Part shown: piece after piece, positions 56,981 to 64,000 of the stretch
How the letters are laid out: the number at the start of each line of letters is the position of its first letter
How positions within the stretch are numbered: position 1 is the first letter of the stretch
Assembly: GCA_041690535.1 (NCBI GenBank)
Contig: JAWLHA010000001.1
Location: 1 to 64,000, forward strand
DNA from: JAWLHA01 sp041690535
GTDB lineage: Bacteria > Pseudomonadota > Gammaproteobacteria > Thiohalomonadales > Thiohalomonadaceae
Direction: 5' to 3'
DNA length: 64,000 nt
The notes under the pieces: generated by a model
Told to the model about the DNA's origin: nothing
Database searches by the model: none
The model's input: the letters and a program-made list of their open reading frames with translations, nothing else
Program-made: the position numbers and the translations under genes

Positions 56981-57940
56981 ATGGTTTCTGGCGTCGTTCA
57001 CAGTAAGCGCGACCCGTTCGATGACTACATCGGGCGGCCGAGTCCGTGGGGAAACCCCTACCGCATGGATCGGGAAGCGGATCGCGAGTGCGTCATCAGT
57101 CGATTTCGTCGTTGGGCTGACATCCAGCCGTGGTTTCGTGACGCTGCCTACTGGGAGTTGCAGGGCCGTGTCGTCGGCTGTCACTGCGCCCCTAAGGCGT
57201 GTCACGGGGACGTTTACCGCGAGTTCGACACGCCGGCCTTCGTCTTTGTGTTCGGCTCGAACCTGGCTGGGCGCCATGGCAAGGGAGCTGCCCGCTACGC
57301 GGCAACTCACTGGGGCGCCGTCCAGGGGCAAGGGCGGGGAATGCAGGGGCGCTCCTACGGCGTGCCTACCAAGGACGAGAGACTGCGGGTGCTACCGATC
57401 CTCGCAATCGGTGAAGAGGTGGGTCGGCTGTTCGAGGATGCGCGGGCGCTGCCCCAGGAGCATTTCCAGGTGACCCGGCTTGGATGCGGGCTCGCTGGCT
57501 ATGCCGATGAAGAGATCATTCCGCTGTTTGAGTCAGCGCCCGCGAACATCCACCTGCCGGGGCAGTGGGTGAGGGCAGTGAACCCCAAGCGCGAAGCGCG
57601 GGTTTTGATCACAGGGGTTCCCGGTGTCTCCCGCGAACGTCTGTTTGATGTGGCCGACCGGGTAGCCGAGAAGGTTGGCCGGTTCGAGGTCGTCTCCGGG
57701 GCCTCCAAAGGTCCGGAGACCGTGGCCGAGAGCTATGCCGAAGCCCGAGGACTGCATACGGCCCGGTTTCCGGCCCTGCACCGCAAGGAGGGCCGGTCGG
57801 CTATCGCCGGCCAAACCGCCCGGATGCTTTGGTATGCCACCCACGTCGTCGCCTTCTGGGACGGTCAGCACCAGCGGACCAAGTCGGTGATCGAGCAGGC
57901 CAAGGCCGAGGGGCTCCCCCTCATGGTGGCACGGTGCTGA
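56981..57940 (+). CDS. DUF4326 / macro-like / SLOG three-domain fusion
   Basis: 319 aa. Domain 1 (about 8-82) has IGRPSPWGNPYRM and GCHCAPKACHGDVY, a DUF4326 pattern. Domain 2 (about 85-195) has FVFVFGSNLAGRHGKGAARY and GYADEEIIPLFE, like A1S_2505 or macro-type nucleotide-binding proteins. Domain 3 (about 205-319) has RVLITGVPGVSRERLFDVAD, VVSGASKGPETVAESYAEAR and VVAFWDGQHQRTKSVIEQAK, a SLOG/DUF2493 (YspA-like) fold. All three are tied to nucleotide or NAD-derivative binding. A fusion suggests sensing or hydrolysis of a nucleotide signal. Could be an antiviral or regulatory enzyme (inference). Confidence 0.8.
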   Translation: MVSGVVHSKRDPFDDYIGRPSPWGNPYRMDREADRECVISRFRRWADIQPWFRDAAYWELQGRVVGCHCAPKACHGDVYREFDTPAFVFVFGSNLAGRHGKGAARYAATHWGAVQGQGRGMQGRSYGVPTKDERLRVLPILAIGEEVGRLFEDARALPQEHFQVTRLGCGLAGYADEEIIPLFESAPANIHLPGQWVRAVNPKREARVLITGVPGVSRERLFDVADRVAEKVGRFEVVSGASKGPETVAESYAEARGLHTARFPALHRKEGRSAIAGQTARMLWYATHVVAFWDGQHQRTKSVIEQAKAEGLPLMVARC

Positions 57941-57995
57941 AACGGGGCCATTGCCCGGCCTGCGGTGGAAAGGGTCCAGGTTGATTTGGCGCGGT

Positions 57996-58028
57996 TTCGC
58001 TCTGTCTCGATGTGAGACGAAACCGTTT
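57996..58028 (+). other. Hairpin upstream of the GGDEF-EAL gene
   Basis: CGGTTTCG/CGAAACCG arms enclose an inner GTCTC/GAGAC stem. It is 26 nt before the ATG at 58055. A 16-codon Cys frame (KRGHCPACGGKGPG) at 57934-57984 overlaps the fusion-gene stop but is too short to call. Confidence 0.4.
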
Positions 58029-58054
58029 GTAAGTGGCGCGAAAAGGATAAAAGA

Positions 58055-59983
58055 ATGCGCGAGAACCGAAACGAGTGGACCCATAAACCGAAAATTTGGC
58101 TTTACCTGCTCCCTCTCCTGGTTACCCTGGTCTTACTGGCGGTGAGTATCAGCAACCACCTGTTCATCCATCCTGAGTCCTGGTTTGCCCATCTTATGCG
58201 CTACGGCCTTCCCATCGGGGCGGGGCTCACGCTTCACTTCCTTGTCCGCACCTACTACAACAACCGCTCCCTGGGCGAGATCCACGAACGCCTCCACCAT
58301 CTCTCCACCGCGCTCGATAACAGTAAGACATCGGTGCTGATCGCAGATTGCGATGGGCGAGTGATCTACGTCAATCAACGCTTTGCCGAGACGCTTCGGC
58401 TGGGGGTTGACACGGTCATCGGCGATCACCTGGATATCACCAGCGAGGAGCCAAACGCCTTTTGTTCCGTGCTCCTGAATGCGATGGCCAACCAATCGCC
58501 CTGGATGGGAGAGGTTCGGTACAGGACTGACGACAGCGAAATTCGGTGGGACCAGGTGGCGATCAATCCTGTCCTCGACAAAAATGGCCAACCCACCCAT
58601 TTTCTCTGTGTACGCTACGACATCACCCCGCGCAAACAACTGGAAGCCCGGCTCAACGTGATGGCCTATTACGATAGCGTCACCGGGCTCCACAATCGAG
58701 CCTACCTCGAAAACCATGGGGACAGCCTGTTGATGCGGGCGCATCACGACCAGCGCCGGTTGGCGGTCTTTTACCTTGACCTGGACGATTTCAAGAAGGT
58801 GAACGATTCCCTCGGGCATGAGGCCGGCGATTTGGTGCTGCAAGCCGTAGCCACCCGTTTGACCGGCGTGCTCGGGGAGAATGACGTGGTGATGCGCCTG
58901 GGAGGCGATGAGTTTCTGGCGGTACTTCAAGATGCGCAGGAACAGAGCCTCGAACAGACCGCCCAGTGCATCATCCACGCGGTGACCGAGCCGATCACCA
59001 TCTACAGTCGCGAAGTGTTCATGGGCACGAGCGTTGGGATCAGCGTCTACCCCAAGGATGGGGACGACCTTCCTACCCTCATGAAGCACGCGGACATCGC
59101 CATGTACCATGCCAAGAAGCGCGGCGGTAACAGCTTCGACTTCTTTGAACTTGCGATGAGCACGCAGGCGGAGAAGACGCTGATTATGGAAACCGAGTTG
59201 CATCACGCCCTCGACCGGAAAGAATTCGAGCTGCACTATCAGCCGCAGGTCAACGGGCGGACCGGGGAGATCGTGGGGGTCGAGGCGCTGCTGCGCTGGA
59301 ACAACCCCGAACGGGGGTTGATCAGTCCGGGCGAGTTCATCCCCGTGCTGGAGCAAACCGGGATGATTGTCCCGGTCGGGCGCTGGGTGCTCACCCAGGC
59401 GGTCTCCCAGGTGGTGGCTTGGGAGCAAGCGGGGCTGCCTCGGATCAAGATGAGCGTGAACATCTCGGTGCGCCAACTCAAGCGCCGCGACTTCCTCCAA
59501 TGCGTGGAAAAGGTCTTGACCGAGACCGGGTACGACCGGGCGCGGCACTGTCTGGAGCTGGAGATCACCGAAAGCACACTCATGGACTGCGAAGACGCCC
59601 CGACTATCCTCAAAACCCTCAACGAGCGGTTCGGGATCTATGTGGCTATCGACGATTTCGGCACGGGGTATTCCTCGCTAAGCCATCTCAAAAACCTGCC
59701 GGTCGATACGCTCAAGATCGACCGGGTATTCGTCAAGGACGTGACCAGCAGCACCAACGACAAGGCCATCGCCGCTGCCATCGCCACGATGGGGGAGGGC
59801 CTGGGGTTGCGGGTGGTTTCCGAAGGCGTCGAGACAGTCGAGCAGTTGGAATTTCTCTCCCGCTACGATGGTATGGATATCCAGGGGTACCTGTTCAGCC
59901 GGCCGCTTCCGGTGACCGAAGTGGAACACCTGCTACGGCAACGGACCCTGCAAATCCCTGCGAAACTTCAAGCTGCCGGTTGA
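58055..59983 (+). CDS. PAS-GGDEF-EAL cyclic-di-GMP signalling protein
   Basis: 642 aa. Two N-terminal membrane helices (about 13-30 and 42-64), a PAS domain (about 80-185; VLIADCDGRVIYVNQRFAET), GGDEF (VVMRLGGDEFLAVL) and EAL (VEALLRWNNPERGL, with IDDFGTGYSSL, LKIDRVFVKD, SEGVETVEQ). Both active sites appear intact, so it could make or degrade c-di-GMP. The PAS sensor is single. It is the second EAL protein on this element. Confidence 0.92.
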   Translation: MRENRNEWTHKPKIWLYLLPLLVTLVLLAVSISNHLFIHPESWFAHLMRYGLPIGAGLTLHFLVRTYYNNRSLGEIHERLHHLSTALDNSKTSVLIADCDGRVIYVNQRFAETLRLGVDTVIGDHLDITSEEPNAFCSVLLNAMANQSPWMGEVRYRTDDSEIRWDQVAINPVLDKNGQPTHFLCVRYDITPRKQLEARLNVMAYYDSVTGLHNRAYLENHGDSLLMRAHHDQRRLAVFYLDLDDFKKVNDSLGHEAGDLVLQAVATRLTGVLGENDVVMRLGGDEFLAVLQDAQEQSLEQTAQCIIHAVTEPITIYSREVFMGTSVGISVYPKDGDDLPTLMKHADIAMYHAKKRGGNSFDFFELAMSTQAEKTLIMETELHHALDRKEFELHYQPQVNGRTGEIVGVEALLRWNNPERGLISPGEFIPVLEQTGMIVPVGRWVLTQAVSQVVAWEQAGLPRIKMSVNISVRQLKRRDFLQCVEKVLTETGYDRARHCLELEITESTLMDCEDAPTILKTLNERFGIYVAIDDFGTGYSSLSHLKNLPVDTLKIDRVFVKDVTSSTNDKAIAAAIATMGEGLGLRVVSEGVETVEQLEFLSRYDGMDIQGYLFSRPLPVTEVEHLLRQRTLQIPAKLQAAG

Positions 59984-59984
59984 C

Positions 59985-60020
59985 CGAGTAAAACATGTTT
60001 GATAGTATTATATCCTCTGG
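59985..60020 (+). promoter_or_regulatory. AAAACATGTTTGATAG promoter-like element
   Basis: Similar to the AAACTTG family but with ATG inserted. It lies between the GGDEF-EAL stop and the gene at 60086. TTTGATAGTATTATATCC offers -35 and -10 candidates with uncertain spacing. Confidence 0.4.
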
Positions 60021-60085
60021 ATGATTCGGGTTGCGATGAACGGTGGGCGTCCAAGACCAATAGCAACGCCCGGTGAGAGAGCCCC

Positions 60086-60331
60086 ATGAAGCTGCTGATT
60101 CTGCCTTCGGGCACTGGCGGGCAACCTCGGTTCATCGGCTACGACACCTGCCTGAGCACGGAGTACGCTCAGCGGCTTGTTCAGGTTACCCTACGGCAAA
60201 TGCCGAAGGACTTCGAGTGGGAAGACCTGGAAGAAGCGTTGGTCCGAGAGGGGTTTGTCCCACTGGATACGGTCGAGCTTGGTCCCATTTGGGACCGACA
60301 GACCAACGAGGAGCCGCAAGGTGCGGCCTGA
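60086..60331 (+). CDS. Hypothetical protein (81 aa)
   Basis: MKLLILPSGTGGQPRFIGYD, then STEYAQRLVQVTLRQMPKDF, a small alpha/beta protein. GAGAGAGCCCC precedes the ATG. It starts a run of small plus-strand genes. Not recognised. Confidence 0.55.
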   Translation: MKLLILPSGTGGQPRFIGYDTCLSTEYAQRLVQVTLRQMPKDFEWEDLEEALVREGFVPLDTVELGPIWDRQTNEEPQGAA

Positions 60332-60403
60332 GAAGGGAGGGGGACCTCCCTTTTCTCGGGCTGAAAAAGTGTACTGAGCACACCTGAGTGGGAGGGTGGC
60401 CGG

Positions 60404-60700
60404 GTGGCCAAGAGAGAACTGAAAATTTGGAACGGGCGGGGGACGGAGTGTATCAACCGTGCTGATCCCCGTTGGAAGGCAAAGGCCCATCCAAGCAGGG
60501 TCCACGCCTACGTTTGCGCCTACTCACGCGCAGATGCTCGCCGGGTCATCGCCGAATACTGCGGGCGGATGCCGCCCGACAGTGAGCTTCGCAACTATTT
60601 CTGCGAGGGGGCCTGGGGCAACGGTATGGAAGGGGTCACCCCGGAACGGGGGCTCTGGCTGCAATTCGACAGAAGCGAAAAGCCGGTTCGGGTGGTATGA
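60404..60700 (+). CDS. Hypothetical protein (98 aa)
   Basis: GTG 60404 reads AKRELKIWNGRGTECINRAD, then HAYVCAYSRADARRVIAEYC and a Trp-containing end. Not recognised. Confidence 0.5.
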   Translation: MAKRELKIWNGRGTECINRADPRWKAKAHPSRVHAYVCAYSRADARRVIAEYCGRMPPDSELRNYFCEGAWGNGMEGVTPERGLWLQFDRSEKPVRVV

Positions 60701-60737
60701 GGGCACGGTCAACCATGCACCGATGGGAACGGAAGAG

Positions 60738-61007
60738 ATGAGCACCGAAAAAGAAGAATGGCTGTCGAATTTGAAACCTGGTGATGAGGTCGGCGTTTAC
60801 GAACTGCGCGGTACCCGCCTCGTCTACAAGACCAAGGTCGCCCGTCGCACGCCAAGCGGTCGGATTGTTTGCAAGATTTCTGACGTAGACGGTGACGACA
60901 CCTTCCGGCCGGACGGGTTTCTTTATGCCTCCCGCAGCTCTTGCTACGCGGACAGACAGCTCGGGCCGTTGCCGGACCAACATGATGACGCGAGGCAGGT
61001 ATGTTGA
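60738..61007 (+). CDS. Hypothetical protein (89 aa)
   Basis: MSTEKEEWLSNLKPGDEVGV, then YKTKVARRTPSGRIVCKISD, a beta-rich SH3-like small protein. ATG 60723 is an alternative start. It overlaps the next gene start at 61001. Confidence 0.5.
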   Translation: MSTEKEEWLSNLKPGDEVGVYELRGTRLVYKTKVARRTPSGRIVCKISDVDGDDTFRPDGFLYASRSSCYADRQLGPLPDQHDDARQVC

Positions 61008-61420
61008 ACGCCCCCATTTTCGCAATGACAAAGCCGGCCGGCTTCCAATTGGTACGGTGCGGGATCTTTACCTGGCGCTCGCGCAAGGGGGAATCGCTTT
61101 CCGGGCTGACGCTGATGAGGCATCCGGACGGACGCTACCTGGTCGTAGTGTCGGAACTGGCGGAGAACCCCGGCACGTCCATCACCAACGACCCCGAGGC
61201 TGTGATCGCCCATGTTTTGAAGACCTACCTGGAAGGGGTTGAGCCGGCACGGATGCTGTTCCTCGAACACTATCGGGACAGTCTGAGCTACAGCACCGGC
61301 TCGGGCCAACAGGATGACCGGTTCGACCAGTGGCTCGTGCAGTGGTCCGGCGGGGTAGCTCGACACGTTAGTTGGCGCTCCGTCCGTCGCCTTGAGGACA
61401 TGGTATGGCCCCCGGCGTAG
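61001..61420 (+). CDS. Hypothetical protein (139 aa)
   Basis: MLNAPIFAMTKPAGFQLVRC, then PDGRYLVVVSELAENPGTSI. It overlaps both neighbours by a few nucleotides, as in a tightly coupled operon. Not recognised. Confidence 0.55.
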   Translation: MLNAPIFAMTKPAGFQLVRCGIFTWRSRKGESLSGLTLMRHPDGRYLVVVSELAENPGTSITNDPEAVIAHVLKTYLEGVEPARMLFLEHYRDSLSYSTGSGQQDDRFDQWLVQWSGGVARHVSWRSVRRLEDMVWPPA

Positions 61421-61644
61421 AACTGGCGGAAACGGGGGCGGAACGGCGTCGCAGGGCCTTGCGGGCGCTGATGGCCACGCACGATCTGACCCAGCGACAG
61501 GTCGCGTCTTTGGTGGGGTACTCCCTGGATGCCGTAAAGGGGTGGTGCGCGGCGCCGGACGGCCCAAGGTATCGAGAAGTCCCCGAGCGGGCCTTGATGA
61601 GCCTGCGGCGCGCCATCGCGGCCGGGGAACACGAGAAGGACTAA
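61405..61644 (+). CDS. Small XRE-like HTH protein (79 aa)
   Basis: LRALMATHDLTQRQVASLVG followed by YSLDAVKGWCAAPDGPRYRE gives a plausible helix-turn-helix. It directly precedes the alarmone hydrolase-like gene (2 nt gap) and may regulate it. Confidence 0.6.
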   Translation: MAPGVELAETGAERRRRALRALMATHDLTQRQVASLVGYSLDAVKGWCAAPDGPRYREVPERALMSLRRAIAAGEHEKD

Positions 61645-61646
61645 GA

Positions 61647-62198
61647 ATGCACATGCCTCCTGAGCTTGCCCGTCGTCGCCGCAGAGCCCTGGGGTTTGCC
61701 GCCCGTACCCACGAGGCCGTCAACCAGCGCCGGAAGTACACTGGGGAGCCGTATATCGTCCACCCGGTCGAGGTCGCGGAGATCGTGCTATCGGTCACCG
61801 ACGATCCTTGCATGGTGGAGGCCGCCATTCTCCACGATACGGTGGAAGACTCCAGGGGGCTGGTTGTGGTCGGCACCATTGCGTGCCACTTCGGTGACCG
61901 GACCGCCCGCTATGTGGACGGTTTAACGGATGTATCCAAGCCAAGCGACGGCAATCGGGCCAAACGCAAGGCCATTGACCGGGCGCACAGTGCCGCCCAG
62001 CCGGCGGACGTGCAGACGATCAAGGTGGCTGATCTGATCAGCAACACCTGTAGCATCACCGAATTCGACCCCAACTTTGCGCGGGTCTACCTGCGGGAGA
62101 AGGTGGCGCTGCTCGAAGTGCTGCGGAAGGCAGACCCTCGGCTGCGTGGGATCGCCGAACGAATGGCCTTTGAGAATATGCGCCGATTGGGGATCTAG
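61647..62198 (+). CDS. HD-domain alarmone hydrolase-like protein (SpoT/MESH1 family)
   Basis: 183 aa. RTHEAVNQRRKYTGEPYIVH gives the first His, and MVEAAILHDTVEDSRGLVVV gives the HD pair with the E-D region; VKVADLISNT-like IKVADLISNTCSI supplies the late Asp. Stand-alone MESH1-type enzymes remove pyrophosphate from (p)ppGpp. It could lower the stringent response in the recipient. AAGGACTAAGA precedes the ATG. Confidence 0.8.
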   Translation: MHMPPELARRRRRALGFAARTHEAVNQRRKYTGEPYIVHPVEVAEIVLSVTDDPCMVEAAILHDTVEDSRGLVVVGTIACHFGDRTARYVDGLTDVSKPSDGNRAKRKAIDRAHSAAQPADVQTIKVADLISNTCSITEFDPNFARVYLREKVALLEVLRKADPRLRGIAERMAFENMRRLGI

Positions 62199-62247
62199 GT
62201 TGGGGACGGAGCCGAGTTCAAGATAGGCCAATGCGGGAAAGAACAAT

Positions 62248-62607
62248 ATGAGTTTGGACAAGGAGCAATTGAAAGCGCTGACCGAAAGGACCGAAATCGT
62301 CTTCGGTACCGCGACCACCGAACAGATCGGCGTCGTTACCCGCCTGACGAAGACCCAAGTTGTCGTTGAAAGCGAGGGCCAAACATACCGCTTCAGGCGG
62401 GCCGATGGTTGGGAAGTCAGCGGTAGCACCTTTCATCGTCGCTTTCTCCACTCCATCGACCCCACAAAGGTCAAAATGGTGAGGGACGAGAAGAAACGCC
62501 AGCGCCTGGCCTGTGCCCTTGAAGATATCAAGTGGCGCCAGCTCGGGTTCGGCGTGCTTCGGGACATCACGGATGTGCTGGAGAGACACGGTGTCCAAAC
62601 CAAGTAG
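62248..62607 (+). CDS. Hypothetical protein (119 aa)
   Basis: MSLDKEQLKALTERTEIVFG, then TKTQVVVESEGQTYRFRRAD, with a beta-rich middle and helical end. AAGAACAAT precedes the ATG. Not recognised. Confidence 0.55.
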   Translation: MSLDKEQLKALTERTEIVFGTATTEQIGVVTRLTKTQVVVESEGQTYRFRRADGWEVSGSTFHRRFLHSIDPTKVKMVRDEKKRQRLACALEDIKWRQLGFGVLRDITDVLERHGVQTK

Positions 62608-62625
62608 CCAAGGCGGGATTCGAAA

Positions 62626-63207
62626 ATGAGTGTTGCCAACCTGCAAGCGCGCAAGCGCCTCAAAAAGTTTCTCAAGGCCACCTCCGGTCGCGGGTGGGAC
62701 GTGCGGGCTATTGATCCGGAGTGGAATCCGGAAAATCCCACCTACCTCTACGTCGTGGATGCCAAGACCGGCTACATGCAGACCTACGGACTGAGCCACG
62801 AGGAGTTCCAGCGGGCGGTGAGCGCCGGGGCTGCGGCACCTGCCCACAAGGCGGAGGCTATCCGCTCTGCGCTCTCCAGTGCCGTGGCCGATCTGGCGGA
62901 GGGACGGCTGATGCCGGTCGACCGGACCGCTGCGATCCACCTGATTGGAACCTGTGCGGCCGAATACGCGGGCATGACCCAGACCTACGCGACGCAGGAG
63001 AACTGGATCAATGGCCACTTCTTCGTGCTCGTCTACCGATTCCCAGACCACATCCTTCGCCCGTTCGGCCTCAAGAGTGCGGATGGTCAGATGCTGGAAG
63101 CCGAAGTAGCGCTCCAACGATGCGGGCAGATCATCGCAATGGATCGGCAGAATCATCCCGACTGGTTCGGTCCATCAGCCGATATCCTGCCATTTCCCAA
63201 GCAGTGA
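62626..63207 (+). CDS. Hypothetical protein (193 aa)
   Basis: MSVANLQARKRLKKFLKATS, then YLYVVDAKTGYMQTYGLSHE and a mixed alpha/beta middle. It lies in a possible operon after the 119-aa gene (18 nt gap). Not recognised. Confidence 0.55.
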   Translation: MSVANLQARKRLKKFLKATSGRGWDVRAIDPEWNPENPTYLYVVDAKTGYMQTYGLSHEEFQRAVSAGAAAPAHKAEAIRSALSSAVADLAEGRLMPVDRTAAIHLIGTCAAEYAGMTQTYATQENWINGHFFVLVYRFPDHILRPFGLKSADGQMLEAEVALQRCGQIIAMDRQNHPDWFGPSADILPFPKQ

Positions 63208-63239
63208 GACGTGGACGCAAAAGGCGTCTTGAGCCTGAA

Positions 63240-63275
63240 AATGCTTTGACCGTGGTAAAATCTGATTGGTAGTCT
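63240..63275 (+). promoter_or_regulatory. Promoter candidate before the PH-domain gene
   Basis: ATGCTTTGACCGTGGTAAAA with TTGACC as -35; the following TAAAAT or GTAGTC could be -10. It resembles the AAACTTG family in the TTGACCGT part. Confidence 0.4.
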
Positions 63276-63324
63276 GTTGGGCAAGCTGGTTGGTTGTGCC
63301 CACAAGACAAGAAAAGGGAAAGAT

Positions 63325-63942
63325 ATGAAATACATCGAGGAATCGCTCTCCCAGGGTGAAGAGATCCGGCAACTCTTCCAGCCGCACTGGTTTGCCAAGA
63401 TCCCCATCTTCTTTTGGACCATCCTCGTGGTCACCGTGCCCGTGGCCCTCCTCCTGTGGCTGCAACTGCGCGCCCTGGAGCAGGGCGTGACCAACAAGCG
63501 TGTGATCCGCAAGGCTGGCATCGTGAGCCGCAAGACCGAAGAGATGCGGCTGTCCTCCATCGAGACGGTGGATGTCAGCCAGACCTTCTGGCAACGGATC
63601 TTCGGCGCCGGTACCGTCAAGGTCACAGGGCGCGGGGTGAGCGATGTCATCCTGGTCAACATTGACGACCCGATGAGCGTGAAACGGGCGATTGAGAACG
63701 CCGAGGTGCCGCCCACAACTCCTGCGCCTGTTGAGGAGACCACTCCCGTCTTTGCCGTTGCGCCCGGCAACCACTACTGGATGGTCCCTCGGGAGAGCGG
63801 GGAGTGGGAGCTGGCGCGGATCGAGGACAGGGAGCTTCGCCTGTGGGTACGGTTCATGGGGAAAGCGCCCGTACCGGTCGAGGATCTGAATCTGGCCAAC
63901 TACGACATCCGACTCATTGAACGACCTTCGGTCTCAGGGTGA
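63325..63942 (+). CDS. Membrane PH-domain protein (YdbT-like)
   Basis: 205 aa. MKYIEESLSQGEEIRQLFQP, one or two membrane helices (PIFFWTILVVTVPVALLLWL), then a PH-like domain with VTNKRVIRKAGIVSRKTEEM, RLSSIETVDVSQTFWQRIFG and VTGRGVSDVILVNIDDP. bPH_2 proteins of this type are membrane-associated and of unclear role. The C-terminus carries a small extra beta domain. Confidence 0.82.
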   Translation: MKYIEESLSQGEEIRQLFQPHWFAKIPIFFWTILVVTVPVALLLWLQLRALEQGVTNKRVIRKAGIVSRKTEEMRLSSIETVDVSQTFWQRIFGAGTVKVTGRGVSDVILVNIDDPMSVKRAIENAEVPPTTPAPVEETTPVFAVAPGNHYWMVPRESGEWELARIEDRELRLWVRFMGKAPVPVEDLNLANYDIRLIERPSVSG

Positions 63943-63946
63943 GCCC

Positions 63947-64000
63947 ATGTACCTGTACCTTGGCTCACCTTACACCCATCCCGATCTCGCTGTGATGGAG
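63947..64000 (+). CDS. Start of a DUF1937-like gene (partial)
   Basis: MYLYLGSPYTHPDLAVME matches the opening of DUF1937/nucleoside-2-deoxyribosyltransferase-like proteins (LYLxSPYSHPD). It is cut by the window end after 18 codons. Confidence 0.6.
   Translation, partial: MYLYLGSPYTHPDLAVME

Noticed and set aside
58133..59548. A minus-strand frame opposite the GGDEF-EAL gene.
   Set aside because: Antisense shadow; domains are on the plus strand.

Overview
The window looks like part of a large conjugative plasmid or integrative conjugative element from a GC-rich gammaproteobacterium. This rests on a complete F-type (TraA/L/E/K/B/V/C) type IV secretion locus, plasmid-style replication genes (DnaB, a DUF1376 protein, topoisomerase III), mobile-element tRNAs, solo-transposon cargo and long runs of small unrecognised genes with overlapping start and stop codons. 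There is no ribosomal RNA or core metabolic operon. No host genus is assigned, because nothing in the sequence decides it.

Layout. (1) About 1-18.5 kb, minus strand: the transfer region. Reading in the direction of transcription it holds a small membrane protein, a DsbA-like protein, an OmpA-like lipoprotein, an OB-fold-like protein, a lytic transglycosylase, two pilin paralogues, TraL, TraE, TraK, TraB, TraV, TraC, an M48 peptidase, a membrane-anchored HD (TraI_2-like) protein, SSB, a TrbI-like protein, TraF peptidase, a DsbC/DsbG-like isomerase, an ERF single-strand annealing protein and small genes. Eight copies of a fixed-geometry 20-nt leader element (TTTCAC, 7 nt, GGTAKGT) precede transcription units here. 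A ninth precedes the divergent EAL phosphodiesterase gene. (2) About 18.5-31.5 kb: an accessory and decaying stretch with a frameshifted hemerythrin, XRE regulators, a release-factor-like gene with an in-frame TGA, a YeiH-family transporter, a TraC remnant, a gene with an early TAG, a thioredoxin pseudogene, a tRNA, and a solo TnpB element that appears to interrupt a gene. (3) About 31.9-34.06 kb: a minus-strand region with clear tRNA-Pro and tRNA-Trp genes plus several tRNA-like fragments, behind a strong-looking promoter. (4) About 34-45 kb: replication and maintenance, with a DUF1376 protein, XRE, DnaB, topoisomerase III and an RNase-H-like protein without catalytic residues. (5) About 45-51.6 kb, plus strand: RtcB RNA ligase, a secreted NUC1-type nuclease, an ATP-dependent DNA ligase, an MmcB-like nuclease and a winged-helix regulator. 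(6) 51.6-54.5 kb: a compact type V CRISPR-Cas locus made of one 606-aa Cas12m-like effector with degenerate RuvC residues and an 11-repeat array, flanked on both sides by the same 41-nt element carrying a parS-like palindrome. (7) 54.5-64 kb, plus strand: a DUF5131 radical-SAM-like protein, a DUF4326/macro-like/SLOG triple fusion, a PAS-GGDEF-EAL protein, an alarmone-hydrolase-like HD protein, and a DUF1937-like gene cut by the window end.

How it fits together. The transfer region builds a pilus and exports DNA; SSB, ERF, ligase, topoisomerase and helicase would handle the DNA. The tRNAs, RtcB and the release-factor-like gene suggest that the element carries translation or RNA-repair functions. 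The effector is predicted to bind but not cut DNA, so the CRISPR locus would silence rather than destroy its targets. A second recurring signal, AAACTTG directly abutting a -35 box, marks promoters in the non-transfer half and suggests a separate element-wide control circuit.
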